Notes: generated by a model from the letters alone, not told the origin. DNA of 64,000 nt from Acidimicrobiia bacterium (GCA_024281095.1 JAMXLJ010000093.1:1-64000); one strand, 5' to 3'. Numbered from the stretch's first letter, positions 44,023 to 53,483 are shown. Made by a program: numbers and translations.

Positions 44023-44979
44023 TCACCCCGCGAGCAGCTCCCGTGCGCCTGTGTCGGCCGAGGGATGACGCAAACGCGCCAGTGCCTTCGACTCGATCTG
44101 CCGGATCCGCTCACGCGTGAGGCTGAACAGCGCGCCCACCTCCTCGGGCGTGCGCGGCTCGCCCCGGTCGAGGCCGAAGCGCAGCCGCAGGATCTCACGC
44201 TCGCGCTCGTCGAGCACCGAGAGCAGCTTCTCGACCTCGGCGGGCAGCATCGCGTTCGCAGCCACGTCGAACGGCGCCTCAGCCGAACGATCCTCGATGA
44301 GGTCGCCCAGCTCGGTCTCACCATCCTCGCCGACGAGCTCCGACAGCGAGACCGGCTCCGACGCATGACGCAACAGCTCCGTGACCTTGGCCTCGGGAGT
44401 GTCGAGCGCCTCGGACAGCTCGCTCAGCGTCGGCCCGCGGCCGAGCTCGGCCTCGAGCTTGGCCCGGGTCTTCTGCAGCCGGGCGAGCTCGTCGCCCGCG
44501 TGCACCGGCAGCCGGATCGTGCGGCCGGTGTTCGCGATGCCGCGCTGGATCGCCTGGCGGATCCACCAGGTCGCGTACGTGGAGAACTTGAACCCCTTGC
44601 GCCAGTCGAACTTCTCGACCGCGTGCATGAGGCCGAGATTGCCCTCCTGCACCAGGTCCAGAAGCGGGAGACCGGACGCCTGGTAGCGCTTCGCGATCGA
44701 CACGACGAGGCGGAGGTTCGCGTTCACGAAGGTCTGACGGGCCGCTTCACCCCGGCGGGCGATGCGACCGAGCTCGGCACGGTCGGAGCGGCTCAGCGCG
44801 GCATCGGCCCGCTCGAGGGCTTCGCGCGCGTCGCGGCCGGCCTCGATCTCCTGCGCCAGACGGGCCTCGTCAGCCTTCGTGAGCAACTCGTGGCGGCCGA
44901 TGTCGTCGAGGTAGAGGCGGACGAGGTCCTCGTCCGGTGCCTCGGCTCGGCGGTCGACTCGCTTGGTGGTTCGGGCCAA
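44023..44979 (-). CDS. RNA polymerase sigma-70 factor (group 1/2)
   Basis: 318 aa. Regions 1.2 ('[17 protein letters not shown]'), 2 ('[61 protein letters not shown]'), 3 and 4 ('[30 protein letters not shown]') are complete, so it recognises both -10 and -35 elements. Short N-terminus suggests a HrdB-like accessory or SigB-type factor rather than the essential SigA. I use the TTG at 44979, with GGAGG 5 nt upstream; an in-frame ATG at 45104 would start inside a terminator hairpin. The leader is highly structured. Confidence 0.85.
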   Translation of the reverse strand: MARTTKRVDRRAEAPDEDLVRLYLDDIGRHELLTKADEARLAQEIEAGRDAREALERADAALSRSDRAELGRIARRGEAARQTFVNANLRLVVSIAKRYQASGLPLLDLVQEGNLGLMHAVEKFDWRKGFKFSTYATWWIRQAIQRGIANTGRTIRLPVHAGDELARLQKTRAKLEAELGRGPTLSELSEALDTPEAKVTELLRHASEPVSLSELVGEDGETELGDLIEDRSAEAPFDVAANAMLPAEVEKLLSVLDEREREILRLRFGLDRGEPRTPEEVGALFSLTRERIRQIESKALARLRHPSADTGARELLAG

Positions 44980-45126
44980 TGATCCTCCATCAGTCGTCCC
45001 GTCGCGGCGGGGGGCACGCGCCGGGGACGATTCCCGGGCACCCTGTGGGTGCTCCCCGGGGTCTCCCAAAAAGGAACGCCCGTTCGGCAGGCTTTGTTCC
45101 ATGTTGGTCGGCGGAGCGGGCGTTCT
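44980..45126 (-). promoter_or_regulatory. Structured leader of the sigma factor gene
   Basis: On the minus strand a hairpin GAACGCCCG-CTC...GAA-CGGGCGTTC (45125-45074) is followed by CTTTTTGGG, resembling an intrinsic terminator about 90 nt before the start. Further on GCACCC/GGGTGC and CCGGGG-type pairings occur, then TCGTCCC...GGGACGA closes a hairpin next to the GGAGG site. The rest of the 384 bp gap up to the SDR gene holds no gene. Confidence 0.45.
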
Positions 45127-45351
45127 CCGAACCGGGCGGACGAGCCCGCTGACCAGGCACGCTCTGAAGTGGTGGCGCCATGGGACGCTCCCGCCGAGCA
45201 CACGGTTCCAACTCCGCCGCCGCCCCGTGCATTCCACCGAGGCGATCCAGACGTGCCCGCTCGTTCTGCCACGGAGTGCGTTACACGACCACTCCCCCCT
45301 CCGTCGGGGGATCAAACGGGCGGGAGGGCGGTCCCCGCTCCGTCTGCTGAG

Positions 45352-45357
45352 TACGCT
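45352..45357 (+). promoter_or_regulatory. -10 box of leaderless SDR gene
   Basis: TACGCT ends 9 nt before the GTG at 45367. Confidence 0.45.
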
Positions 45358-45366
45358 GCCCCGCCC

Positions 45367-46161
45367 GTGGCCGACATCGTCGACAACTTCCGGGTCGCAG
45401 ACCGCGTCGCCGTGATCACCGGGGCCGGGCGGGGCATCGGAGCGGCCGTGGCCCGGACGCTCGCTTCCGCCGGGGCCGACGTCGGTCTCACGGCCCGGAC
45501 CGCCGACCAGCTCGAGGACGTCGCGGCCCAGATCCGTGAGCTCGGTCGGCGGGCCGTTGTGGTGCCGGGGGACGTCAACGACACCTCGGTGCTGGCGAGG
45601 CTGGTGGATCGCACGGTCACGGAGCTCGGTCGCCTCGACATCGTCGTGAACAACGCGGGCGGCACGGCGCCACGGCCGTTCCTGGCGACGAGCGAGGGCT
45701 ACCTCGAGCGGGCGTTCCACTTCAACGTGACGACCGCGTTCGCACTCGCCAAGGCGGCCACGCCGCACCTTCTCGAGAGCGGCGAGGGCGCGGTGGTCAA
45801 CATCTCGTCCGCGATCGGACGGCTGCGTGACCGCGGGTTCGTCGCGTACGGCACCGCCAAGGCCGCCCTCACGCACCTCACCCGGCTCATGGCCGCCGAT
45901 CTGGCGCCGCGGGTGCGGGTGAACGGGATCGCGGTCGGGTCGGTCGCGACGTCCGCGTTGGAAACGGTCCTCACCGACGATGCGATCCGCGAGGAGATGG
46001 TGCACCGCACGCCGCTGCGCCGGCTCGGACGGCCCGACGACATCGCACTGTGCGCCCTGTACCTGGCGTCGCCGGCCGCGAGCTTCGTCACCGGCAAGAT
46101 CTTCGAGGTCGACGGAGGGCTCGAAGAACCGAATCTCGCGCTCGGTCTGCCCGACCTCTGA
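45367..46161 (+). CDS. Short-chain dehydrogenase/reductase
   Basis: 264 aa classical SDR. '[14 protein letters not shown]' (cofactor turn), 'NNAGG', 'NISSAIG', '[11 protein letters not shown]' (Tyr-x-x-x-Lys) and '[24 protein letters not shown]' are all present. The 'LTARTADQL' after the second strand, with Arg replacing the NAD-selecting Asp, suggests NADP. Substrate unknown. The GTG at 45367 follows TACGCT by 9 nt. Confidence 0.9.
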   Translation: MADIVDNFRVADRVAVITGAGRGIGAAVARTLASAGADVGLTARTADQLEDVAAQIRELGRRAVVVPGDVNDTSVLARLVDRTVTELGRLDIVVNNAGGTAPRPFLATSEGYLERAFHFNVTTAFALAKAATPHLLESGEGAVVNISSAIGRLRDRGFVAYGTAKAALTHLTRLMAADLAPRVRVNGIAVGSVATSALETVLTDDAIREEMVHRTPLRRLGRPDDIALCALYLASPAASFVTGKIFEVDGGLEEPNLALGLPDL

Positions 46162-46162
46162 T

Positions 46163-46765
46163 TCAGGACGCTTCGGCCGCGGCGGGGCGGTACGCGCAGA
46201 CGAGCACGCCCGTGCTCGCGGTCGTCGCCGACACGAGCTCGAGTGGCCGTGCCTCGCGGTCGTCGGGGAAGAGCCGCTTGCCACCGCCGAGGAGGATCGG
46301 CTCGAGCATGAGCCGGTACTCGTCGACGAGATCGTTGCTGATGAGCTGCCGCGCGAGCGAGGGACTGCCCATCACCTGCATCGCGCCACCCGGCTGCTCA
46401 CGTAACGCACGAATGGCGCCGAGTGCGTCGGCTGCGGGAAGCAGCTTGCTGTTGGTCCAGGTGAGGTCGTCCTGCGTCAGTGTGCGCGAAGCGACGTACT
46501 TGTCGATCTCGTTCATACGATCGGCGAACGGATCCCCGGCCCGATCCGGCCACGCCGCCGCCATCGTCTGCCACGTGCGTCGCCCGAAGAGGAGCGCGTC
46601 CGTGGCCGCCATCACCTCGCCGATCACCGGGCCCATCGCGTCGGGATCGAAGAACGGCATCGACCAGGCACCGTGCCGGAACCCGCCATCCGTGTCCTCC
46701 TCGCGGCCGCCCGGAGCCTGAACGACGCCGTCGAGGCTCATGAAGTCACTGAGGATGATGCGCAT
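46163..46765 (-). CDS. Dihydrofolate reductase / RibD C-terminal family protein
   Basis: 200 aa. '[20 protein letters not shown]', '[13 protein letters not shown]', 'KYVASRTL', '[36 protein letters not shown]' match the stand-alone RibD-C/YyaP-YwjB reductases. It probably reduces a pterin- or pyrimidine-like substrate with NADPH; true folate reductase activity is unlikely. AGGAG precedes the ATG at 46765. The stop lies one base from the convergent SDR stop, in CTGA-t-TCAG. Confidence 0.87.
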   Translation of the reverse strand: MRIILSDFMSLDGVVQAPGGREEDTDGGFRHGAWSMPFFDPDAMGPVIGEVMAATDALLFGRRTWQTMAAAWPDRAGDPFADRMNEIDKYVASRTLTQDDLTWTNSKLLPAADALGAIRALREQPGGAMQVMGSPSLARQLISNDLVDEYRLMLEPILLGGGKRLFPDDREARPLELVSATTASTGVLVCAYRPAAAEAS

Positions 46766-46825
46766 GCCGGCTCCTTGGGTGAGTTCGATGGTTTCGACGC
46801 CGCGATGCACGCGAAGTCATCGGCC

Positions 46826-46831
46826 TAATCT
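46826..46831 (+). promoter_or_regulatory. -10 box of leaderless HhH-GPD gene
   Basis: TAATCT ends 6 nt before the ATG at 46838. Confidence 0.5.
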
Positions 46832-46837
46832 CCCCGC

Positions 46838-47422
46838 ATGGCCGCGCCCGTCATCCCGATCACCGGCAACGACGAGGCCGATCGGCTGCTCGTCGACGAC
46901 CCGTTCGCGCTGTTGCTCGGCATGCTCCTCGACCAGCAGGTACCCATGGAGGTGGCGTTCCGGGCGCCGTGGGTGTTGAAGCAACGGCTCGGCGGCATGC
47001 TCGACGCGACCGCGCTGGCGGCGATGGACCCCGACGCCGTCGAGGCGGCATTCAGGGAGAAGCCCGCACTGCACCGGTTCCCGGCCTCGATGGCGAAACG
47101 CGCTCATGCCCTCGCGACGCATGTCGTCGAGAACTACGGGGGCGACGCGGCCGCGATCTGGCGTGACGTCGACGACCCGGCGGTCCTCTTCGAGCGGCTC
47201 CGTGCACTTCCGGGCTACGGCGACGAGAAGGCGAAGATCTTTCTCGCGATCCTCGGCAAGCGGCTCGACGCCGCGCCGAGCGGATGGCAGGCCGTCGCGA
47301 AGCCGTTCGGCGACCCGACGCCCCGGTCTGTGGCCGACGTCGACTCGGCGGAGTCGTTGGCGCGCGTCCGCGAGTGGAAACGGGCCCAGAAGGCGAAGGG
47401 CAAGGGGAAAGGGGACATGTAG
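46838..47422 (+). CDS. HhH-GPD family base-excision-type DNA repair protein
   Basis: 194 aa. 'DPFALLLGMLLDQQVPMEVAFRAPWVLKQRLG' resembles the opening of the HhH-GPD fold and 'LRALPGYGDEKAKIFLAILGKR' is the helix-hairpin-helix DNA-binding motif. The catalytic Asp of glycosylases is not obvious at the usual place, so activity is uncertain. The C-terminus is a Lys-rich tail (RAQKAKGKGKGD). The gene starts three genes read in the same direction. Confidence 0.82.
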   Translation: MAAPVIPITGNDEADRLLVDDPFALLLGMLLDQQVPMEVAFRAPWVLKQRLGGMLDATALAAMDPDAVEAAFREKPALHRFPASMAKRAHALATHVVENYGGDAAAIWRDVDDPAVLFERLRALPGYGDEKAKIFLAILGKRLDAAPSGWQAVAKPFGDPTPRSVADVDSAESLARVREWKRAQKAKGKGKGDM

Positions 47423-47424
47423 CA

Positions 47425-48183
47425 ATGCCGGCCAAGGTCGACTTCGCGTACTTCTCGTTCACCGAGATCACCGACCCGGCCGAGCACGACTCGTACAACG
47501 AGTGGCACCTGCTCGATCACATGCCGGAGAATCTTGCGCTCCCCGGCATTGCGTGGGCACAACGCTGGGTCGCCAGTCCCGACCTCCCGGTGTTCGGGGT
47601 CGACGAGGCGTTGCGTCCGGTTCACTACGTGACGGCGTACCTGATGACTGAGCCGGCCGAGCGCACACTGGGTGAGTTCATGGCGCTCGGCGAGCGTCTG
47701 CGGTCGCTCGGCCGCTTTCATCGTCAACGGCAGGCGCTGCTCGGTGGCCCGTTCCGCCTGGTGAAGTGCTACGCCGCGCCGCGCACCCTCGTGAGCGCGG
47801 ATGCGATCCCGTACCGGCCGCATCGGGGCATGCTCATCACCGTCGGCGACGTCGTGGAACGCGGGCGCAGCGACGAGGTCGCGCGCTGGCTCGACGACGT
47901 GCACGTGCCCGATCTCCTCACGGTCCCCGGAGTCGCCGGGGTGTGGACGTTCCAGGCGATGCCGGGGGCGACCACCACCCTCCCACCGAACCCGCCGACG
48001 CGGTCGGTGCAGCTGTGCTGGCTCGACGACGACCCGATGACGGTCGGCGGATCGATTGCGGAGAAGGTCGGCGACGTGCCGTTCACCGACGACACCTGGC
48101 ACATCGCGTACCGGCGCACGCTCGCTCCCATCGATCCGCATGGTCCGTTCGACTGGTTCTCGCCGGAGCGGCGTCGTGGGTGA
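47425..48183 (+). CDS. Hypothetical protein, possible double ferredoxin-like (EthD-type) fold
   Basis: 252 aa. Two halves each start with a pattern like 'EHDSYNEWHLLDHMPENLALPGIAWAQRW' and 'DEVARWLDDVHVPDLLTVPGVAGVWTF', i.e. a beta strand followed by '(W/D)xxxH(V/M)P' and 'PG'. This is the pattern of EthD-like/dimeric alpha-beta barrel proteins, in duplicate. Such proteins often sit in aromatic or steroid degradation clusters. The gene overlaps the enoyl-CoA hydratase gene by 8 bp. The exact role is unknown. Confidence 0.68.
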   Translation: MPAKVDFAYFSFTEITDPAEHDSYNEWHLLDHMPENLALPGIAWAQRWVASPDLPVFGVDEALRPVHYVTAYLMTEPAERTLGEFMALGERLRSLGRFHRQRQALLGGPFRLVKCYAAPRTLVSADAIPYRPHRGMLITVGDVVERGRSDEVARWLDDVHVPDLLTVPGVAGVWTFQAMPGATTTLPPNPPTRSVQLCWLDDDPMTVGGSIAEKVGDVPFTDDTWHIAYRRTLAPIDPHGPFDWFSPERRRG

Positions 48184-48952
48184 CACGGTGGTCTACGAGC
48201 GCGACGGCAACCTCGTCACGATCACGTACAACCGCCCCGAAGTTCTCAACGCGATCAACGCCGAGCTGCGCCAAGACCTCAACGACGCATGGACGCGCTT
48301 CCGCGACGACGAGGAGGCGTGGGTCGCCATCCTCACGGGCGCGGGCGACTCGTTCTGCGCCGGCGCCGATCTCCACGACGGCGCGGGTGCGGCCGGCACA
48401 TTCCCCGGCTCGTTCTGGGAGATCCCCACGATCAACTCGTTCGAGAGCGGCCTCGAGCTGTGGAAGCCGACGATCGCGGCAATCGACGGGTACTGCCTGG
48501 GGTACGGCCTCACCGCGGTCGCCGCGTGCGACTTCGTCATCGCGACCGAGCGGGCCCAGTTCGGGTTCCCGGAGGTCCGCCTCGGCGTGCCGACGATCGT
48601 CGGGGCGATCAGGCTCCCAGGCCGCATCTCGATGCAGCACGCGCTCGAGCTGCTCCTCACGGGTGATCGGATCGACGCGGGACGGGCCCGCGACATCGGG
48701 CTCGTGCTCGAAGTGGTGCCGCCCGACGAGCTCATGCGGGCGGCGCGACGGCTCGCGGACCGACTGTTGCAGGCTGCACCGCTCGCGGCGCGCGCGACCA
48801 AGGAGATGGCGTACCGCGGCCGGGCGCTCCCCTGGCTCGACGCGGTCCGGATGGGTGAGACGATGCGGAGGGTCGCGGGCGCGACCGAGGACGCGCGCGA
48901 AGGCATGGCCGCGGCGCGCGAAGGCCGCGCACCGAGGTGGCGCGGCCGCTGA
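48176..48952 (+). CDS. Enoyl-CoA hydratase/isomerase family protein
   Basis: 258 aa crotonase-fold protein. 'ITYNRPEVLNAINAELRQDL', 'ILTGAGDSFCAGADLHDG' (oxyanion loop), 'IAAIDGYCLGYGLTAVAACDFVIATERAQFGFPEVRLGVPTIVG' cover the active site; the second catalytic Glu is at 'FPEVRLG', while the first is less clear. It hydrates or isomerises a CoA thioester. I start at the GTG at 48176, which overlaps the upstream stop by 8 bp and has GGAG upstream. Confidence 0.88.
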   Translation: MGDTVVYERDGNLVTITYNRPEVLNAINAELRQDLNDAWTRFRDDEEAWVAILTGAGDSFCAGADLHDGAGAAGTFPGSFWEIPTINSFESGLELWKPTIAAIDGYCLGYGLTAVAACDFVIATERAQFGFPEVRLGVPTIVGAIRLPGRISMQHALELLLTGDRIDAGRARDIGLVLEVVPPDELMRAARRLADRLLQAAPLAARATKEMAYRGRALPWLDAVRMGETMRRVAGATEDAREGMAAAREGRAPRWRGR

Positions 48953-49041
48953 CCCCCCGCGTGCCAGTTGGGTCGCTCAGGCCAGCGATACCGGGGAAGA
49001 TCGCCCCCAAAGGCGCGAAGTGCGTTGCAGTCGTGCGGGGG
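48953..49041. other. Convergent gap with long-range inverted repeat
   Basis: The TGACCCCcCGC that holds the hydratase stop is matched by GCGGGGGTCA at the GGDEF-EAL stop, about 80 bp away. The intervening sequence shows no gene. It could pair in either transcript as a weak terminator. Confidence 0.3.
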
Positions 49042-51942
49042 TCAGGAGCGGGAGCTCGACTGCTTTCGCTCGGAAGCAGTCGACATCTCGCGGGAGCGCA
49101 GCAGCGGTGCGGGGACCGCGATCTGGAAGTCGACCTGATCCGCCGGCATCGGCCGCGCGATGAGGTAGCCCTGGCACATGGTGCAGTCGAGACGGCGCAG
49201 CTCCGCGAGCTGCTCGGTCGTCTCCACGCCTTCGGCCACGACGCTTAGGTTGAGCGAACGGGCCAGGCCGACGACCGCGTGCACGATCGCCTCGCTCTCG
49301 GAGTCGCTGCCGAGCCCGTCCACGAAGGACCGGTCGATCTTCAGCACGTCGACGGGGAAACGCTTGAGGTACGCGAGCGACGAGTAGCCGGTGCCGAAAT
49401 CGTCGATGACGAGGTGGACGCCCAACGCCTTGACGGCCGAAAGCGTGCGGGCCGCACCGGCCGCGTCGTCCATCAGCACCGACTCCGTGATCTCGAGCCA
49501 CAGCGACTCGGCGTCGAGACCCGAGCCGTGCAGCGCCTCGGCGATCGTCGCGACGAGCTCCGGGTCGCCGAGCTGGCGGCCCGAAAGGTTGACGCTGAGG
49601 TGCATCGCGTGCGCACCGGGCACCGTCGCCTGCCAGCGGGCCATCTGCTTGCACGCCTGCTCGAGCACGAACGCGCCGAGCGGCAGGATGAGACCGGTCT
49701 CCTCGGCGATCGGGATGAACTCGGTGGGAGGGATCGCGCCGCGCGTCGGGTGGTTCCAACGCACGAGGGCCTCCACCCCGACGACCCGGTTCGTGAGCAT
49801 CGAAGAGATCGGCTGGTAGTGCACCTGGAGCTGGCCTTCGTCGATCGCGAGACGAAGGTCGCGTTCGATGTCGAACCGCCGCTGAGCCCGGGCCCGCAAC
49901 ACCTCGTCGAAGTGCTCGACCCGAGCGCGTCCACGCTCCTTCGCCCGGTACATCGCGACGTCGGCGTCGCGCAACAGCTCCTCGGGATCGGCTGCACCAC
50001 CCCGCACGAACGAGATGCCGATGCTCGCGGTGATGACGACCTGACGACCCGACGAAACCGCGATCGGCTGTGAGATCACGCGAGCGATGTCCTCCGCGCG
50101 TCGCATCGCAGCTTCGTTGTCGGGCAGGTCGGGGCACAGCACGACGAACTCGTCACCGGCGAGCCGGGCGACGGTGTCGACGTTTCGGGTCGCGGCATGG
50201 AGTCGTCGCGCCACTGCGACGAGGACCTCGTCGCCGATGAGGTGCCCCATCGAGTCGTTGACGGTCTTGAAACGGTCGAGGTCGACGAACAGCACCGCGT
50301 CGGTCGACTGGGCGCGGCGGGCATGGGCCAACGCCTGGCGGAGCGACTCGATGAAGACGGGACGGTTGCGCAGACCGGTCAACGCGTCGTGTGTCGCCTG
50401 ATAGTTGAGCTGGCTCTCGGCGCTGCGCCGCTCGGTCACGTCCGAGAACGAGCACACCACCCCGTACGGGCGCGACGACGACTCGGCGAGCAGCGGCCGT
50501 GAGTTGACCGACAGCCAGCGCCGGTCGCGACCCGACCGCGCGATGCCGATGAGCAGGTTCGTGCACGGCTCGCCGGTGCGCAACGTCACCGCGGCGGGGT
50601 GATCGGCGACGGGGAACGGCCGGCCGTCCGTGTGCGTCGCGAGCCGGTCGCCGGAGAACGCGCTGAAGAAGTCGCCGCCGATGGTCACGGGGCCGAGGAT
50701 GTGCTCGGCGGCCGCGTTCGCCGCCGTCACGCGGCCGCTGTCGTCGGTGACGATGATGCCTTCCTCGAGCGCCTCGACGACCGCCGTGTAGCGCTCCTCG
50801 GCGGCCCGGCGCTCGGCCTCGGCCCGGCGCGACTCGGTGACGTCGGCACACACGACGACGGATCCGACGACGACGCTGCCGTCGAAGATCGGCGCGACCG
50901 ACAGGCGCACGTCGACGGGACTGCCGTCGGAACGCCGGTGAATGGTCTCGAGGCCGGTAACCGACTCCGTCCCGAAGCCGGCGGTCCCGCCGACCAGCTC
51001 GTCGAGTGCGCGGCCCTCGGCCTCTTCCGCGGTCCAGCCGTAGATGCGCGCCGCAGCCGGGTTCCAACTCTCGACCGCGCCGTGCGCGTCGACGCCGATG
51101 ATCGCATCGGAGACGTTCTGCACCAGGCCGGCCTGGTATCGAAGGGTCGCCTGGGCCGCCCGCCGCTCGGTGAGGTCACGCATGATCACCTGGAAGGCGG
51201 GCTCACCCTCCCACTTCGTGCGCACGCTGACCGTCTCGACGACGACCTCGCTGCCGTCGGCGCGCTTGATCCGCGCCTCGGCCGGCTGCGAGTAGTCCTC
51301 GTCTTCCTTCATCGCGGCGATGCGGGCGAGCATCTCGGGCACCGAGTCGGGATGCACCCAGTTGAGCAGCGAGTCGCCGACGACCTCGTCGAGGCTGTCG
51401 ATGCCCACGAGGCGCATGGCCGAGACGTTGCCCCAGCGGATCGTGCCGGCCTGGTGGACCATGATCCCGTCGGGGCTGAGCTCGACGAGCAGCCGGTAGC
51501 GGTCGATGTGTTCCTGGAGCGCCTGCGCGGTGCGCAGGTTGTCGGTGATGTCGACGACCACGCCGACGCACGCCACGGGCTCGCGGCCGCGAGCGATGAT
51601 CTTCGCCCGCACGAGCAGTACGTGCGATTCACCGTCGGCGTCGAGCACGGGCCGCTCGAGCGAGTACTCGTGCCATGGCGCTCCCCCGGCCGCGACCGCG
51701 ATGACGGGCTCGAGGATCCACCGCCCGAGGTCGGCGGTCTCGGGAAGCGGGCCCCGGGCGTCGCCCGCGGGCCGGAAGCCGATCACCTGCTCGAGAGAGC
51801 CCCGCCACGTGAGCTCAGCCGTCGCCAGCTCGAACCGCCAGCTCGCCATCCGCCCGACCGACATCGCGAGGTCGTGGGCAGCCGCGAGGTCGCGACCGGA
51901 GTCGCGGTACGTCGGCTCGCCCTTCCCGCTGTCGGTGCCCAT
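49042..51942 (-). CDS. Multi-PAS GGDEF-EAL cyclic-di-GMP protein
   Basis: 966 aa from the ATG at 51942 (a GTG at 51969 is also possible). At least four PAS domains cover about 30-520, then a GGDEF domain (about 530-690) and an EAL domain (about 710-955). The GGDEF motif is AGDEF, with an RNVD inhibitory site five residues before it. The EAL domain keeps 'VEALVRWNHP', 'LEITES', 'DDFGTGYSS' and 'KIDRSFV', so phosphodiesterase activity is likely; cyclase activity is uncertain. No transmembrane segment, so it probably senses cytoplasmic signals. Confidence 0.92.
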   Translation of the reverse strand: MGTDSGKGEPTYRDSGRDLAAAHDLAMSVGRMASWRFELATAELTWRGSLEQVIGFRPAGDARGPLPETADLGRWILEPVIAVAAGGAPWHEYSLERPVLDADGESHVLLVRAKIIARGREPVACVGVVVDITDNLRTAQALQEHIDRYRLLVELSPDGIMVHQAGTIRWGNVSAMRLVGIDSLDEVVGDSLLNWVHPDSVPEMLARIAAMKEDEDYSQPAEARIKRADGSEVVVETVSVRTKWEGEPAFQVIMRDLTERRAAQATLRYQAGLVQNVSDAIIGVDAHGAVESWNPAAARIYGWTAEEAEGRALDELVGGTAGFGTESVTGLETIHRRSDGSPVDVRLSVAPIFDGSVVVGSVVVCADVTESRRAEAERRAAEERYTAVVEALEEGIIVTDDSGRVTAANAAAEHILGPVTIGGDFFSAFSGDRLATHTDGRPFPVADHPAAVTLRTGEPCTNLLIGIARSGRDRRWLSVNSRPLLAESSSRPYGVVCSFSDVTERRSAESQLNYQATHDALTGLRNRPVFIESLRQALAHARRAQSTDAVLFVDLDRFKTVNDSMGHLIGDEVLVAVARRLHAATRNVDTVARLAGDEFVVLCPDLPDNEAAMRRAEDIARVISQPIAVSSGRQVVITASIGISFVRGGAADPEELLRDADVAMYRAKERGRARVEHFDEVLRARAQRRFDIERDLRLAIDEGQLQVHYQPISSMLTNRVVGVEALVRWNHPTRGAIPPTEFIPIAEETGLILPLGAFVLEQACKQMARWQATVPGAHAMHLSVNLSGRQLGDPELVATIAEALHGSGLDAESLWLEITESVLMDDAAGAARTLSAVKALGVHLVIDDFGTGYSSLAYLKRFPVDVLKIDRSFVDGLGSDSESEAIVHAVVGLARSLNLSVVAEGVETTEQLAELRRLDCTMCQGYLIARPMPADQVDFQIAVPAPLLRSREMSTASERKQSSSRS

Positions 51943-52012
51943 CCTGCTCCCGTCGGAGATCAACCCCACCGGGAGTCCTATCGGCCCGACCCCGAGCCAG
52001 GTTTACGAGGAG

Positions 52013-52145
52013 ATGGAGCGCAGGCGTGCTCGGAGAGCGGGACGCCGGAGCGGAATCGACCAATTGAAACCAAGATGCAGCGCAGGCGTGCTCGGAGAGC
52101 GGGACGCCGGAGCGGAATCGACCAGTTGAAACCGAGATGGAGCGG
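52013..52145 (+). repeat. Hairpin repeat family 1, tandem pair plus partial third copy
   Basis: Two units of 62 bp (52013-52074 and 52075-52136) are nearly identical, and the first 9 bp of a third follow. Each contains GGCGT-GCTC-gga-GAGC-ggg-ACGCC, a hairpin with a 3 nt loop and 3 nt bulge. Related to the single copy at 42929. The rest of the 51970-52191 gap holds nothing else seen. On the opposite strand it lies downstream of the ketosynthase gene and upstream of the GGDEF-EAL gene. Confidence 0.85.
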
Positions 52146-52191
52146 CAATCCGGGCGCCGGCCCTGTCCCGGCGCCCGGATGCCCTGCCGGC

Positions 52192-53373
52192 TCAGGCCTC
52201 CGCGAGCACTACGACCGAGTTGTGCCCACCCATCCCGATCGACGACTTCAAGGTGATCCCTGGCTGGCGCAGCTGCGCGCCCGCGATCAGCCTCGGGTGC
52301 CCGGCGGAGACCTGCGGCGGTGCCGGAATGATGCCCGTGTCGTAGGCGAGACACGTGCCCGCGAGCTCGACGGCCGAGGCCGCGCCCTGGCAGTGACCTG
52401 CGAGCGGCTTGAGGGAGTAGACGCCCACCGCATCGGTGAGCAGTGTGTCGAGCACCTCCGCCTCGGCCGCGTCGCACTGCGCGGTGCCGGGGCCGTGAGC
52501 GTTGAGGTACGCCACGTCCTCCGGTGCGACGCCGGCGCTCGTGAGGGCGTCGTCGAAGCAGCGGCGGATCTGCGCGTGGTCGGGGTTGATGTGCACGACG
52601 TGGAAGCCGTCGTGGTTCATCGATCCGCCGGCGACGCGGAGGTACGGCGCACCGCTCGTGTTCGAGACGACGTATGCGACGGATGCCTCACCCGCGGGGA
52701 ACCCGCGGCTGCCCTCCTGGAACGGGCGGCACGCTTCCAGCGCGGGGATGTCGACGATCGCGACGCCGAGATCCACGAAGTGCTTGATGTTCTCGGGAAG
52801 GGCCGAGACGTCGGTCGCGACCACGACCACGTCGTCCACGATGCCGGCGTCGATCCACATCTTCGCGGTGATGAGCGCGGCGTTTCCGGACGCGCACATT
52901 GCGGTGACGCCCATCGTGGGGCCGTGCCATCCGTGGCGCTGCATCAACAGCGACAGCGGCGTCGACGGCATGAGCTGCAGATAGTCACGGCGGCTGACGC
53001 TGGCGTTGCGCTCCAGCCAGAAGTCGTGCCACAGGTCGACCTCGCCCAGCACGATCGCGTGGATGAGCCCGACGTTCGGACCCGGGCGCCAGCCGCGGTC
53101 GGTGGCGTCCTCGATGGCTTCCTCGGCGGCGAACGTCAGCGCGCCGGAGAACCGGCTCATGCCCGCGGGCCCCTCGTCCGGAATCAGCGCCGCGTACGCG
53201 AGGTCGTGGCCGAGCACGTCGCCGTAACCGGGGTGGGCCACGACCGCCGACTCGCCCGACAGCATGCCGTTCCACAGCAGCTTGCGGCCCCAGCCATAGC
53301 CCGTGACGGTGCCGAGTCCGACGATGCCAGGCTGCGAACGCGCGCGCGACCCTGACTCGAAGCCCGTGCCCAT
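52192..53373 (-). CDS. Beta-ketoacyl synthase (thiolase fold)
   Basis: 393 aa. The condensing triad is present: Cys160 in 'TAMCASGN', His293 in 'LNAHGPGT' and His327 in 'KPLAGHCQGAAS'. 'SIGMGGHNSVVVL' near the end is the usual FabF/KAS-II C-terminal motif. It extends acyl chains by Claisen condensation, in fatty acid or polyketide synthesis. No acyl carrier protein or other chain-building gene is adjacent. GGGAGG precedes the ATG and the leader is structured. Confidence 0.88.
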   Translation of the reverse strand: MGTGFESGSRARSQPGIVGLGTVTGYGWGRKLLWNGMLSGESAVVAHPGYGDVLGHDLAYAALIPDEGPAGMSRFSGALTFAAEEAIEDATDRGWRPGPNVGLIHAIVLGEVDLWHDFWLERNASVSRRDYLQLMPSTPLSLLMQRHGWHGPTMGVTAMCASGNAALITAKMWIDAGIVDDVVVVATDVSALPENIKHFVDLGVAIVDIPALEACRPFQEGSRGFPAGEASVAYVVSNTSGAPYLRVAGGSMNHDGFHVVHINPDHAQIRRCFDDALTSAGVAPEDVAYLNAHGPGTAQCDAAEAEVLDTLLTDAVGVYSLKPLAGHCQGAASAVELAGTCLAYDTGIIPAPPQVSAGHPRLIAGAQLRQPGITLKSSIGMGGHNSVVVLAEA

Positions 53374-53413
53374 GAGGTGCCTCCCGGTCTGTCGCGCACC
53401 ACCCTGCGCGTCG

Positions 53414-53464
53414 GTGCCGACGAACCTGGCCCACCGGGACTGGTCCCTCGGGGCTCATCGGCAC
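53414..53464 (-). promoter_or_regulatory. Structured 5' leader element of the ketosynthase gene
   Basis: On the minus strand GTGCCGA / TCGGCAC forms an outer 7 bp stem enclosing GCCC/GGGC and GGGA/TCCC stems with 3 nt internal loops. It lies between the predicted transcript start and the start codon. A second small GCGC stem follows before GGGAGG. Confidence 0.5.
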
Positions 53465-53483
53465 GCCCCGCTCTCCGAGAAGC

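Noticed and set aside
42766-44982. 738 aa plus-strand ORF
   Set aside because: Antisense to the PAS-like and sigma factor genes; composition is that of a shadow.
44980-45104. N-terminal extension of the sigma factor from the ATG at 45104
   Set aside because: The ATG lies in the loop of the terminator-like hairpin, the added residues are low complexity, and the TTG at 44979 has a good GGAGG site. Not excluded entirely.
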